From NCBI RefSeq assembly GCF_001595965.1, contig NZ_LOJI01000040.1, forward strand, positions 62,278 through 126,277: a stretch of 64,000 nucleotides of DNA. Direction: 5' to 3'. The notes under the pieces were generated by a model. The model did no database searches. It was given only the letters and a program-made list of their open reading frames with translations, and was not told the DNA's origin. Of this stretch, positions 17,573 to 26,851 are shown piece after piece; the stretch's first letter is position 1, and each line of letters opens with the position of its first letter. The position numbers were made by a program, and so were the translations under genes. The stretch is from Polynucleobacter yangtzensis (lineage in GTDB: Bacteria > Pseudomonadota > Gammaproteobacteria > Burkholderiales > Burkholderiaceae).

Positions 17573-17668
17573 AGTAAAACTCCTTTATCAAAGATTTTTT
17601 GACTCAATATCAACGCCTGACAAGCAGGTAAAACAGGAATCGCTCTCAAAGCTTGCCAGGGACACCAA

Positions 17669-17941
17669 TTAGCGGTCACGAGTATGGATGTGACGACTCG
17701 TATCAGTCGATTTATCTTTCTCATCAGACGGCTTATTACCTTTAATGGGAGGCACATAGCCTTGCTTTTCTTCTACATGGGAATGTGGCTTGGGCTTTGA
17801 TGTTGCCCCAGACCCATTTACAGAGCTGCCTTGCGGCGTATTTGCAGTGCTAGCCTTATTATCCCCATCGGCAGCAAAAGCACCAGTGGCGCAAATTGAA
17901 GCTGCAATAAGAAAAGAAAGTATGATTTTTTGATGATTCAT
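17669..17941 (-). CDS. Secreted small protein of the copper cluster
   Basis: A 90-aa protein with a clear Sec signal peptide (MNHQKIILSFLIAASICATG, cleavage after AFA). The mature part is a low-complexity Ser/Thr/Pro/Lys chain with scattered His (PHSHVEEK, SRHIHTRDR), so it is probably disordered in the periplasm and could bind metal weakly. The Met at 17941 has AAGGAG upstream. Confidence 0.6.
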   Translation of the reverse strand: MNHQKIILSFLIAASICATGAFAADGDNKASTANTPQGSSVNGSGATSKPKPHSHVEEKQGYVPPIKGNKPSDEKDKSTDTSRHIHTRDR

Positions 17942-18027
17942 TAAGTGCTCCTTAGGTTGCAAGTGATATAAAAATTAGCTGTATTTAATAGGCATTATTT
18001 CCCAACTAATAAGGTTAGGTTTGTAAT

Positions 18028-18264
18028 TTAGCTGACACGTAGATCTTTATTCAGCTGGTCAATAATCTCTGCCCAATCAGCATCCAGCATCAACTCTTCA
18101 CGAAGCAATGTAGATTGAGAGATCGACCAAAATGGCGCCTCTTCTAAAGCAATAGACTCAGCAAGAGGAGCATGTTTGCCAATAAATTCTTTGATGCTGG
18201 CAGGATCAGATGCCAACCCGAGCTGCTCGAACAATTCCGTAAATCGATGAAATGATTTTTCCAC
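18028..18264 (-). CDS. DUF2789 family protein
   Basis: A 78-aa protein starting with GTG and reading [17 protein letters not shown], then IKEFIGKHAPL, EEAPFWSISQSTLLREEL and DADWAEIIDQLN. That is the DUF2789 pattern. Its GTG overlaps the stop of the copper ATPase as TAGTG, so the two are translationally coupled. A longer frame from 18357 lies inside the ATPase and is not real. Function unknown; coupling to a copper pump is worth noting. Confidence 0.75.
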   Translation of the reverse strand: MEKSFHRFTELFEQLGLASDPASIKEFIGKHAPLAESIALEEAPFWSISQSTLLREELMLDADWAEIIDQLNKDLRVS

Positions 18265-20615
18265 TATGACCCCCTTCTTAGACGTAATGCATTGGTAATG
18301 ACTGAGGCTGAGCTTAAACTCATAGCCAACGCTGCAATTAATGGCGATAGCAGCCACCCAGTAAATGGATAGAGCAGTCCCGCAGCAATCGGAATGCCCA
18401 TGGCGTTATAGAGGAACGCAAAGACTAAGTTTTGCTTCATATTACCCACGGTATCGTCAGAAAGGGATTTGGCTATCGCAATTCCTCTAAGATCACCCTT
18501 AACTAAGGTGATTTGGGCGCTATTCATCGCTACATCAGTTCCGGTACCCATAGCAATACCAACATTGGCTTTTGCTAAGGCTGGTGCATCATTAATGCCA
18601 TCGCCTGCCATAGCCACAATTCGACCTTCATTTTGAAGACGGGTCACTAGCTCTAGCTTATCTGCTGGCTTTACCTCACCATAAACCTCCTGAATCCCAA
18701 GCCTCTTACCTACAGACTTAGCGGTCGTTAATCCATCCCCAGTCGCCATCACAATTCGCATACCCGCATCCCCTAGGATCTGCAATGCTTCAGGCGTAGT
18801 AGCCTTAATTGGATCTGATACAGCCAACAGGCCAGCGAGCTTGCCATCAATAGCCAGATGCATCACGCTAGCGCCTTCAGATCGCAATTCCTCAGCCTGT
18901 GGTTTGAGGATGTCAACAGACACTCCCAGCTTATCCATCAGGGCCGTATTACCCAACGCCAAATGAAGTGAGGCGATACTGCCTTGAACGCCAATACCAG
19001 AGCTAGACTCAAAGTTTTCAGGTTTTTCGAGCGTTAGATTTTTCTCTCTTGCAGCCCGAACAATGGCGTCAGCAAGAGGATGCTCGCTGCCCTGATCAAG
19101 ACTTGCGGCTAATCTTAAAATTTCATCGCCGATAAAACCAGGAGCTGCAATAACCTTATCAAAAATCGGCTTACCCTCGGTTAAGGTGCCAGTTTTATCA
19201 ATAATCAGCGTATTCACTTTGCGTAAATTCTCAATCGCAGCGGCATCACGAAACAAAATACCCTTTGTTGCTCCTTTACCAGTAGCAACCATGATGGACA
19301 TCGGCGTAGCAAGACCCAGTGCACACGGACAGGCGATGATCAATACTGATACCGCATTAATAAGACCGAAGACCCAACTCGGCTGAGGACCAAAAAAGCC
19401 CCATACCAACAAAGTCATGACCGCTATAGCTACAACAGTTACAACAAAGTAACCAGCAACAATATCTGCCATACGCTGCATAGGCGCTCTCGAGCGTTGA
19501 GCCTGAGCAACCATTTGCACAATTTGCGCCAACATTGTTGATGATCCAACCCGTTCTGCTTTAATGATTAAGGCTCCATTGGTATTCATAGTGGCGCCAA
19601 TGACACGATCTCCTATGCGCTTACTAACTGGTAAAGGCTCGCCAGTGAGCATGGATTCATCTAGCGCACTAGCCCCTTCAACAATGACGCCATCCACTGG
19701 CACTTTTTCACCTGGGCGAACTCGTAATAAATCTTCAATGTGGACATTGGTTAAGGGAATATCTTCCTCCGTTCCATCCGCTTTAATTCTTCTGGCCGTC
19801 TTGGGAGCCAATCCTAATAAAGATTTAATCGCAGCAGAAGTTTGGGAGCGTGCCTTGAGCTCCAAAACCTGACCTAGCAGGGTCAAGGAAATAATGACTG
19901 CGGCAGCTTCAAAATAAACCCCAATCCGCCCCATTGACATAAAGGACACTGGGAAAATCTCAGGCGCTACAGTGGCGACAACGCTATATAAGAATGCAGC
20001 GCCCGTTCCAAGACCGATCAATGTCCACATATTGGGACTGCGATTGACAATAGATTGCCAACCTCGATGAAAGAATGGCCAGCCCGCCCATAAAACAATC
20101 GGCAAGGAGAGAACTAATTCAACCCAAGTTTGGACTTGAGACTCCAGCAGATTTAATTGATGGCCAAACATGGCAAGGACCGTGACAACCACTGTTAAGG
20201 GTAATGTCCACCAAAAACGTCTTTGGAAATCAATCAACTCTGGGTTTTCCTCTTCTTCCAACTCGGGAAGCAATTGCTCTAAACTCATCCCGCAAATTGG
20301 GCAATTGCCAGGATGGTCTTGCCTAATTTGGGGGTGCATTGGACAGGTATAAATTGTGCCCGCTACTGGTTCCGGAACGGGCGCACTCTTTACGCCCTCA
20401 TTAAGATATTTTGCGGGAGAGCTCACAAATTTTTCTTTGCACCCATTACTGCAAAAGTAATACATGATGTCTTTTAGCGAGTAACTGTGCTTAGATTGAT
20501 TCGTTACTGCCATACCGCAAACAGGATCCTTTAGCGCATCTGCCCCTGATGAATGTTCATGATGAGCGTGGTCATGACTAGGCTCATGGTGGTGGGTTTG
20601 ATTGCTACCGCTCAT
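18264..20615 (-). CDS. copA: Copper/silver-translocating P1B-type ATPase
   Basis: A 783-aa inner-membrane pump exporting Cu(I) or Ag(I). It has a His-rich start ([14 protein letters not shown]), a YHS domain ([20 protein letters not shown]) at about 30-72 and a heavy-metal-binding domain ([20 protein letters not shown]) at about 89-115. The ATPase core has CPC at 429-431, the phosphorylation site DKTGT at 473, and [10 protein letters not shown]. There is no classical HMA domain; the YHS plus CPMH arrangement is typical of the SilP/CopA-like group. It lies in the middle of the copper cluster. Confidence 0.93.
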   Translation of the reverse strand: MSGSNQTHHHEPSHDHAHHEHSSGADALKDPVCGMAVTNQSKHSYSLKDIMYYFCSNGCKEKFVSSPAKYLNEGVKSAPVPEPVAGTIYTCPMHPQIRQDHPGNCPICGMSLEQLLPELEEEENPELIDFQRRFWWTLPLTVVVTVLAMFGHQLNLLESQVQTWVELVLSLPIVLWAGWPFFHRGWQSIVNRSPNMWTLIGLGTGAAFLYSVVATVAPEIFPVSFMSMGRIGVYFEAAAVIISLTLLGQVLELKARSQTSAAIKSLLGLAPKTARRIKADGTEEDIPLTNVHIEDLLRVRPGEKVPVDGVIVEGASALDESMLTGEPLPVSKRIGDRVIGATMNTNGALIIKAERVGSSTMLAQIVQMVAQAQRSRAPMQRMADIVAGYFVVTVVAIAVMTLLVWGFFGPQPSWVFGLINAVSVLIIACPCALGLATPMSIMVATGKGATKGILFRDAAAIENLRKVNTLIIDKTGTLTEGKPIFDKVIAAPGFIGDEILRLAASLDQGSEHPLADAIVRAAREKNLTLEKPENFESSSGIGVQGSIASLHLALGNTALMDKLGVSVDILKPQAEELRSEGASVMHLAIDGKLAGLLAVSDPIKATTPEALQILGDAGMRIVMATGDGLTTAKSVGKRLGIQEVYGEVKPADKLELVTRLQNEGRIVAMAGDGINDAPALAKANVGIAMGTGTDVAMNSAQITLVKGDLRGIAIAKSLSDDTVGNMKQNLVFAFLYNAMGIPIAAGLLYPFTGWLLSPLIAALAMSLSSASVITNALRLRRGS

Positions 20616-20629
20616 TATTAAATCCTTGT

Positions 20630-21145
20630 TTATTTGATACCCAATAAAACTGGCTCATTGGCAATTTCATTTTTTGATGCAGCTGATTTAGGAAAGTGCT
20701 CCTGCAATACTTTACTTACCAATTCGATGCCTGACAAAGCCCCAGCTCTATATTGATTTCTTGCAAACTTAGACTCCATCTCACGACAGATAACATCCCA
20801 TGTGCTTACGTCTGCACTTGCATAAATGCCCCTGTCAGAGACTATTTCTACAGCGTGATCAGCCAATAAAACATAAATTAGCACCCCATTATTGTGCTCG
20901 GTGTCCCAAATTTTTAAGTTTGCAAAGACTTCGATTGCACGATCTCTAGGGCTGAAGTTTTTTAATAAAGCAGGCACTTCCAGAGCGCCCTCAACAGCAA
21001 AGCAGATTTGGCCTGAGTGCTTATTCTCACTATCGCCAATCGCCTTGGTTATTGCAGCTAAATCGGCTTTGGAAAAGCATTGGCCTACCTTGCGACTATG
21101 AGAGCAGAGATGTTTGATAAATCGACTAAGACTCATATCTACCAT
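20630..21145 (-). CDS. TPM domain protein
   Basis: A 171-aa cytoplasmic or membrane-associated protein with a TPM (TLP18.3/Psb32/MOLO-1) fold: [59 protein letters not shown]. It overlaps the next upstream TPM gene by 7 bp and belongs to the LemA-TPM-TPM operon. The family's biochemical role is unclear; it is often linked to membrane or respiratory complex upkeep. Confidence 0.75.
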   Translation of the reverse strand: MVDMSLSRFIKHLCSHSRKVGQCFSKADLAAITKAIGDSENKHSGQICFAVEGALEVPALLKNFSPRDRAIEVFANLKIWDTEHNNGVLIYVLLADHAVEIVSDRGIYASADVSTWDVICREMESKFARNQYRAGALSGIELVSKVLQEHFPKSAASKNEIANEPVLLGIK

Positions 21146-22008
21146 CTCCCCGAGGATCCACCACCACCAAAACCACCGCCGCCGCCGCTAAATCCACCCC
21201 CACCACCGCCTCCACCGCTACTGCTGTAACCACCAAAGCCACGCCTACCAATCCCAATCCCAAGTAAAGAGATAAGGAGTCCGGCTACTCCAGCAAAGAT
21301 CACCATGGAGATAGCGCCAAAAATAAACCACGCCATAACAGCTACAAAACCACCGGTTACAAGGGAGCCTGGCAATCTTCCCAATATCGATCTAAGTATG
21401 TGACCCAAAACCAAGGCAACAATAAAGATGATTGGCAATGATTGGCGAATGTCATCCTCCCCTATTGACCTATCTTGAATTGGTTGTGGCAATGCTTCGC
21501 CATCAATGACACCAATAACGGCATCAACTCCAGCAGTAATGCCCCCATAAAAATCCTGCTGCTTAAAGCGAGGAACAATTACCTGATCAATGATGCGCTT
21601 GCTAGTGGCGTCAGTTAATGCCCCTTCTAAGCCATAACCAACCTCAATCCGCAGTTTTCTATCGGATTTGGCAATAATGAGGATGACGCCATCATCAATT
21701 TTTTTACGTCCGATTTTCCATTGATCGGCCACCCTAATTGCGAATTGCTCAATTGATTCAGGCTGCGTAGATGGCACTATCAATACTGCAAACTGGCTAC
21801 CTTTTCTTGCCTCAAAGTTTCTTAAGGTTTGATCAAGCGCACCAATCTCGCTTGCTGTCAGAGTTTCCGTTTGATCGATAACTCGGCCCGATAGAAGCGG
21901 AATAGCCTGCTGAGCCAGTGAAAATTGCGGCAGGCTCAGCAGCGTTAATACCGACAGTGCAACCAATGCTCGCTTGAGCAAATTGGAGAAGCATCCCAAG
22001 GCAGACAT
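21139..22008 (-). CDS. TPM domain membrane protein with glycine-rich tail
   Basis: A 289-aa protein with a signal or anchor segment (LKRALVALSVLTLLSL), a periplasmic TPM domain (ARKGSQFAVLIVPSTQPESI, VGYGLEGALTD), two or three membrane helices, and a C-terminus of repeated Gly/Ser (GGGGGGGGFSGGGGGFGGGG). This is the YgcG layout, regularly found with LemA. It lies 5 bp after lemA. The Gly-rich tail is a common trait of the family. Confidence 0.85.
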   Translation of the reverse strand: MSALGCFSNLLKRALVALSVLTLLSLPQFSLAQQAIPLLSGRVIDQTETLTASEIGALDQTLRNFEARKGSQFAVLIVPSTQPESIEQFAIRVADQWKIGRKKIDDGVILIIAKSDRKLRIEVGYGLEGALTDATSKRIIDQVIVPRFKQQDFYGGITAGVDAVIGVIDGEALPQPIQDRSIGEDDIRQSLPIIFIVALVLGHILRSILGRLPGSLVTGGFVAVMAWFIFGAISMVIFAGVAGLLISLLGIGIGRRGFGGYSSSGGGGGGGGFSGGGGGFGGGGSSGRW

Positions 22009-22013
22009 ATTGA

Positions 22014-22616
22014 TTATTTTGCGGCAGGAGTATCAAATGACACGCTAGGAGGTGTAGCTAACTCCTTCTCATTTTCAACTGTGAAATTTGCTTTAGCCTT
22101 GTAGCCAAAAATCATAGCAGTCAAATTTGATGGAAATGAGCGAATCGTAACGTTGTACTCTTGCACCGATTTAATGTATCGATTACGAGCAACTGTAATG
22201 CGATTCTCAGTTCCTTCTAGTTGGGCTTGCAAATCTCTAAAACCTTGGTTTGCCCGCAAACTTGGATAATTCTCAGAAACCACCAACAGTCTTGATAAGG
22301 CAGAGGTTAGCTGCCCTTGAGCTTGCTGGAACTTCTGGAAGGCCTCAGGGTTATTGACTAACTCAGGCGTTGCCTGGATTGATGTTGCCTTAGCTCTTGC
22401 CTCCACAACCTTGGTGAGGGTGTCTTGCTCAAATTTCGCCTCGCCCTTAACCGTGCTTACTAAATTTGGAATGAGATCAGCTCTGCGCTGATACTGGTTT
22501 AATACTTCAGACCAACTAGAAATAACCTGCTCATCTTGAGACTGAATTTGGTTATACCCACATCCAGATAACAGTACCGTTAGCAGTGCTAAGGCACCAA
22601 TGAGATATTTACGCAT
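22014..22616 (-). CDS. lemA: LemA family protein
   Basis: A 200-aa protein anchored at the N-terminus by a lipoprotein-like signal (LLTVLLSGCGYNQIQ). The long helical body has SEVLNQYQRRADLIPNLVST and VSENYPSLRANQGFRDLQ, both typical of LemA. It is the first gene of the LemA-TPM-TPM group. The group sits inside the copper cluster, but the known family has no specific metal role. Confidence 0.9.
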   Translation of the reverse strand: MRKYLIGALALLTVLLSGCGYNQIQSQDEQVISSWSEVLNQYQRRADLIPNLVSTVKGEAKFEQDTLTKVVEARAKATSIQATPELVNNPEAFQKFQQAQGQLTSALSRLLVVSENYPSLRANQGFRDLQAQLEGTENRITVARNRYIKSVQEYNVTIRSFPSNLTAMIFGYKAKANFTVENEKELATPPSVSFDTPAAK

Positions 22617-22712
22617 TTATTACTCCTTCATTAAATTAAATTACTCAACTACAGTAAAGCCCATTAGTGACAATTAGAAATTGGGGATAAAGCGTGGGGT
22701 TTTTGCAGCATA

Positions 22713-23306
22713 TTAATCATAGACACCCCCAAACTGAGCTTGCATTTCTTTTTCCTCGGTAATCGATAAGCGTCCGTACATCCACAATAAAACTGGAAAC
22801 ATTAATAACGTTAGTAACGTAGGCCATTGAAATAAAAACCCAAGCAAGATCATCACAAAGGCAACATATTGAGGGTGACGAATCTTGGCATAAGGCCCTG
22901 TAGTCGCCAGCTCTTTGCGTCTTTGAGCGTGATACAAAACATTCCAAGAGCTTGAGAGCAAATAAAACCCATACCCAAGAAATACATAGCTAGCAATGTG
23001 AAGCACACCAAAATGTGGATCGCCCTTCTCCCCAGTCAACGTTGACCACAAATGTCCCGAGTTATGACTAAAAACATCAAGCCCCGGAAACTTGGTTTGC
23101 AGCCATCCCGACATGAGATATATGGTCAACGGAAATCCATACATCTCAACAAAGAGCGCAACAATAAAGGCTGAGAAAGCGCCAAAAGTTCACCAATCTC
23201 TAGAAGTGTTGGGCTTGAAGAAACTAAAAGCGAACATAATAAAAATGGCTGAATTGAGCACTACTAAGAGCCATAAACCATAAGCGTTATTAGCTGTTTC
23301 CATCAT
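22713..23306 (-). pseudogene. Isoprenylcysteine-carboxyl-methyltransferase-like membrane protein with an in-frame stop
   Basis: The full frame runs from ATGATG at 23304-23306 over 198 codons. It begins METANNAYGLWLLVVLNSA and continues TFGAFSAFIVALFVEMYGFP, then YHAQRRKELATTGPYAKIRH, a motif of the ICMT/phospholipid-methyltransferase type. A TGA at 23190-23192 interrupts it after RDW, where an Arg (CGA) would fit. Either the gene is broken by one transition, or only the part from 23144 (143 aa) is made. It is surrounded by intact copper genes, so the loss is probably recent. Confidence 0.75.
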
Positions 23307-23542
23307 TTACCATCCTTCTTATTCACATCTGCATTTTCCTGTTCATGTCCATGCCCATGGTGCATGAACATATGCATGAGAGGGCAAGCTAACAATAGTA
23401 AGAATGGTAAGGCTGCTATCGTATGAGCATAGTGCTCTTTTAATAAAAAGTAAGCTGCTATCGCACCAATCACCAGGTACCCAATTGAATATTTAGAGCC
23501 CCAAAACTTGGGTGGGGTCGGATTTTCTAGATTGTTTTCCAT
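23303..23542 (-). CDS. DUF2933 family small membrane protein
   Basis: A 79-aa protein, starting at MENNLENPTPPKFWGSKYSI, with hydrophobic segments in YLVIGAIAAYFLLKEH and ALPFLLLLACPLMHMFMHHG, then a His-rich tail HGHGHEQ. The pattern CPLMHMFMHHG is the mark of DUF2933, found in copper and silver clusters. Its stop overlaps the ATG of the broken methyltransferase gene. The Met/His pairs may bind metal at the membrane; no function has been shown. Confidence 0.78.
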   Translation of the reverse strand: MENNLENPTPPKFWGSKYSIGYLVIGAIAAYFLLKEHYAHTIAALPFLLLLACPLMHMFMHHGHGHEQENADVNKKDGK

Positions 23543-23573
23543 GATCTTTTTCCTCAAATATGATTAAGTTGAC

Positions 23574-23834
23574 TTACCCGCAACAGCAACCACCCGATTT
23601 TTTCTGCGGCGTCTGGATGCTGCCGTCTAAATCCAACGATGATGGATAACCCTCTTCATTTAACGCATGGATCAAATCGTCTGATTTAAAACTTCTACGC
23701 TGTAGATGGACTTTCCCACTTTGCAGATCCACGTTGATATCAGAAACCCCTTCTAATGACTCAAGCGCCTTAGTGACATGCTTTACACAGGATCCACAAG
23801 TCATCCCGCCTACATTTAAATTAATTTGACTCAT
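23574..23834 (-). CDS. Heavy-metal-associated (HMA) domain protein, CopZ-like
   Basis: An 86-aa cytoplasmic copper chaperone type protein. GMTCGSCVKHVTKAL carries the CxxC metal site, and the rest follows the ferredoxin-like HMA fold. A C-terminal extension ends in KKSGGCCCG, an extra cluster of three Cys that could bind metal or dock to a partner. It overlaps the CusF-like gene. It probably delivers Cu(I) to the ATPase. Confidence 0.85.
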   Translation of the reverse strand: MSQINLNVGGMTCGSCVKHVTKALESLEGVSDINVDLQSGKVHLQRRSFKSDDLIHALNEEGYPSSLDLDGSIQTPQKKSGGCCCG

Positions 23835-24144
23835 TCTCATTTCCCTTTTTAATTTCCGTCACATAGAGCTTTCCACCTTCGCTAGCCGCAACAAACTTCA
23901 CAGAATCACCTGTCTTTAGACCGCTGAGCATAGATTTATTTTTTACATTAAAAATCATGGTCATTGGCGGCATATCTAAATTCTTAATTTCCTCATGACG
24001 AATAGTGATTTTTGCCTGCTCCAAATCTACCTTGCGAACTTGTCCAGTGGTATAAGCTCCATCTACTTGTGCGCTAACTTGATGAGTCAAGATTACACCT
24101 GCAAATAAGAAAAGAACACTCAAATATTGTTTAAATTTACTCAT
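23821..24144 (-). CDS. CusF-like periplasmic copper-binding protein
   Basis: A 107-aa protein with a signal peptide (LSVLFLFAGVILTHQVSA) and the CusF beta-barrel signature: TTGQVRKVDLEQAKITIRHE, then NLDMPPMTMIFNVKN. The His and two Met residues, with the nearby aromatic, are the Cu(I) site of CusF. It probably hands copper to periplasmic or outer-membrane export partners. Confidence 0.88.
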   Translation of the reverse strand: MSKFKQYLSVLFLFAGVILTHQVSAQVDGAYTTGQVRKVDLEQAKITIRHEEIKNLDMPPMTMIFNVKNKSMLSGLKTGDSVKFVAASEGGKLYVTEIKKGNENESN

Positions 24145-24152
24145 ATGAACTC

Positions 24153-24620
24153 CTAACGATAAGATTGATAAACCTGGGATTGGCCATTTTTTGAAATAAG
24201 CAATACGTCATATGGATCTTTTCTAGAGCCATATTCAGGGCCATCCATCCCTGGCGAACCCATTGGCATTGCAGGAACGGCAATTCCGACCGCTTTGGGT
24301 TTTTCTGCCAACAATCGTTTGATTTCTCTTGCTGGCACATGCCCTTCAATAACGTAACCCTCAATTACAGCGGTATGACAAGATCCAAATTGAATTGGCA
24401 TACCCATTCTCTTTCTAATCTCGTCATTGCCATCGCTATTCACTTTTGTGGCAAAACCATTTTTCTCAACGTAGGCAATCCAATCTTTGCAGCACCCGCA
24501 AGTAGGACTCTTCCATATGGTTATTAATGGCTTCCCAGATCCGGCGTACGATGCAAAGGGCATCAACATTAGGCCAAAAGATAGCGCCCTTCTTCCTAAA
24601 TTAATGTTGGTGTGAGTCAT
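24153..24620 (-). CDS. DUF411 family periplasmic metal-binding protein
   Basis: A 155-aa protein beginning MTHTNINLGRRALSFGLMLM (signal peptide), with AAGGAG before the start. The key part is SPTCGCCKDWIAYVEKNGF, the CxxCC-like site of DUF411. IEGHVPAREIKRLLAEKP and the conserved VPAMPMGSPGMDG follow. DUF411 proteins are common in copper and silver clusters and may bind metal in the periplasm. Confidence 0.85.
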   Translation of the reverse strand: MTHTNINLGRRALSFGLMLMPFASYAGSGKPLITIWKSPTCGCCKDWIAYVEKNGFATKVNSDGNDEIRKRMGMPIQFGSCHTAVIEGYVIEGHVPAREIKRLLAEKPKAVGIAVPAMPMGSPGMDGPEYGSRKDPYDVLLISKNGQSQVYQSYR

Positions 24621-25413
24621 GGCTATCTCCTTGTTTTGCTGGCGTAGCAGTTTTAGTACCACCAACTGAAACCACCCCCTTCATCCCTGCATCGTAATGA
24701 CCAGGTTGTAAGCAGGCAAACTGCACTTTTCCAGACTTAGTAAATTGCCAAATAATTTCACCTGATTTTCCAGGCGCCAAGGTAATCATATTTGGTTCGG
24801 CATGCTCCATTTCTGGATGCTTCATCATCTGCTGGTAATGCTCTTTGAGATCTTGATCTGTTCCTAGCACCATTTCATGTTTGGTTTTGCCCAGATTCTT
24901 TACGACAAAATGGATCGTTTCACCTTGTTTAACGTTAATGTTGCTAGGATTAAATTTCATATCATCAGTCATACTCACCCTAACCGTCCGACTGATATTT
25001 TTAGCAAGACCAGGCTGGCCTATGGCCGAGCTTTCACTTCCATGTTGATGACCACCGCCTGCACCATGATCGTGCGCCATTGCTCCCATGCCACCCATTC
25101 CAGCGCCAGAAGCTCCTCCATGCATCTTGTCATGCATAGCCTTGCACTGATCAGCACTCATTTCGGGATGCATCTTTTGGCACATTGCAACCCTTTGTTC
25201 GGGTGACATTTTTGCCATGTTGTCATGCATAGACTTGCACTGATCAAGACTCATTTCAGGATGCATTTTTTGGCACATCGATGCCATTTGATCTTGATTC
25301 ATCGCTCCCTGCCCCATCATACCCATTCCACCAGACTGCATTGAGCCCTGTGCAAATACTAAGCTAGAGGCGGCGATTGAAATTGCTGCTAATGTAAATT
25401 GAATTTTTTTCAT
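24601..25413 (-). CDS. Cupredoxin-domain protein with Met/Cys/His-rich N-terminal repeats
   Basis: A 270-aa periplasmic protein. A signal peptide is followed by two near-identical repeats, MCQKMHPEMSLDQCKSMHDN and MCQKMHPEMSADQCKAMHDK, separated by about 16 residues. A Gly/His linker (AHDHGAGGGHQHG) and a plastocyanin-like cupredoxin domain from about residue 140 follow. The copper ligands look like His in GKTKHEMV and Cys-His-Met in FACLQPGHYDAGM, a type 1 site. The tail is HDSHQH. The repeats could be a copper-storing module; the fusion is unusual to my knowledge. Confidence 0.85.
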   Translation of the reverse strand: MKKIQFTLAAISIAASSLVFAQGSMQSGGMGMMGQGAMNQDQMASMCQKMHPEMSLDQCKSMHDNMAKMSPEQRVAMCQKMHPEMSADQCKAMHDKMHGGASGAGMGGMGAMAHDHGAGGGHQHGSESSAIGQPGLAKNISRTVRVSMTDDMKFNPSNINVKQGETIHFVVKNLGKTKHEMVLGTDQDLKEHYQQMMKHPEMEHAEPNMITLAPGKSGEIIWQFTKSGKVQFACLQPGHYDAGMKGVVSVGGTKTATPAKQGDSHDSHQH

Positions 25414-25427
25414 TTTGGTTTCCTTTA

Positions 25428-26840
25428 TTAATGTCCAGAATGTCCGTTAGGTTTTCTTACCTGCACTTCTATTTCTTTTGTAGAACTGGTTTTATTGGAG
25501 CCATCGGCTTTTCCTAAATTAGATTGGGTTGGGGCCGACGGTAGCGGCCCTTTGTAGATTTCTGCCACTGTCCCTGCTGGATGTTTGTACCAGCCTGAGT
25601 CTTGATAATCCCCAGGCTTTTGATCTTTACGCACTTTCAGTACGCTAAACATCCCTCCCATTTCCACAGAACCGAAAGGTCCCATACCAGTCATCATGCG
25701 AGCAGTGTTATCCGGTATTGGCATCTCCATCTCGGACATATCACCCATGCCACGCTCACCCATCACCATATAGTCCGGTATGAGGCTATTGATCTTTTTA
25801 CCAACCCCTCGATGATCAACACCAATCATGGTTGGAAGGTTATGTCCCATAGCATTCATGGTGTGATGGCTCTTGTGGCAATGAAGCGCCCAATCCCCTT
25901 CTTCATCAGCAATAAACTCAATTTGCCGCATTTGCCCAACTGCTATATCGGTTGTCACTTCAGGCCAACGAGCCGTTTTAGGTACGGGACCACCATCCGT
26001 TCCCGTTACAGAAAACTCATGACCGTGTAGATGGATTGGGTGATTGGTCATCGTCAAATTACCGACCCGAATTCTGACTTTGTCGTTTAAAGCGACATTC
26101 AAAGAGTCGATTCCTGGAAAAACCCGACTATTCCAGCTCCAAATATTGAAATCAACCATCGTTGCAACTTTTGGCGTGTAACTGCCAGGATCAATGTCAT
26201 AGGAGCTTAGTAAAAAGCAAAAGTCTCTATTAACATCATCAATTAATGGATTCTTTTCTTTAGGGTGAGTAATCCACATACCCATCATTCCCATAGCCAT
26301 TTGAGTCATTTCATCGGCATGTGGGTGATACATGAACGTACCAGGACGACGGGCGACAAACTCGTACATAAAGGTTTTCCCAGGCGGAATACCCTTTTGA
26401 GTTAAACCCGTCACACCATCCATTCCGTTTGGAAGCCGTTGGCCATGCCAATGCACTGAGGTTTGTTCAGGCAATCGATTGGTAACAAATATTCTGACTC
26501 GGTCCCCCTCTACCACCTCAATCGTAGGTCCTGGACTTTGGCCGTTATATCCCCATAGGTGCGCCTTAAAACCTGGTGCCATTTCACGCACGACAGGCTC
26601 GGCAACCAAATGAAACTCCTTAACGCCCTCGTTCATTCTCCAAGGCAATGTCCAGCCATTTAAAGTCACAACAGGGTTGTAAGGTCTGCCAGTGCTTGGG
26701 GTCAATGGTGGCATCGTATTGGTGTTCACTTGAGTCACTATCTCAGGCACACCAGATAATGCATATCGACCTACGGCTGCGGCAGCAACGGCGCCACCAG
26801 CAATTCCTGCATATTTAAAAAACTCTCTTCTTGAACTCAT
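25428..26840 (-). CDS. Periplasmic multicopper oxidase
   Basis: A 470-aa Tat-exported enzyme (SSRREFFKYAGIAGGAVAAA) that likely oxidises Cu(I) to the less toxic Cu(II). The copper-binding motifs are HWHGQRLPNGMDGV, HPHADEM, HPIHLHGHEFSVTG and the C-terminal HCHKSHHTMNAMGH, which together make the type 1 and trinuclear sites. A Met-rich stretch near the C-terminus (GERGMGDMSEMEMPI) is typical of the copper-tolerance oxidases. It lies next to the cupredoxin gene. Confidence 0.92.
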   Translation of the reverse strand: MSSRREFFKYAGIAGGAVAAAAVGRYALSGVPEIVTQVNTNTMPPLTPSTGRPYNPVVTLNGWTLPWRMNEGVKEFHLVAEPVVREMAPGFKAHLWGYNGQSPGPTIEVVEGDRVRIFVTNRLPEQTSVHWHGQRLPNGMDGVTGLTQKGIPPGKTFMYEFVARRPGTFMYHPHADEMTQMAMGMMGMWITHPKEKNPLIDDVNRDFCFLLSSYDIDPGSYTPKVATMVDFNIWSWNSRVFPGIDSLNVALNDKVRIRVGNLTMTNHPIHLHGHEFSVTGTDGGPVPKTARWPEVTTDIAVGQMRQIEFIADEEGDWALHCHKSHHTMNAMGHNLPTMIGVDHRGVGKKINSLIPDYMVMGERGMGDMSEMEMPIPDNTARMMTGMGPFGSVEMGGMFSVLKVRKDQKPGDYQDSGWYKHPAGTVAEIYKGPLPSAPTQSNLGKADGSNKTSSTKEIEVQVRKPNGHSGH

Positions 26841-26851
26841 AATTTTCTCTC

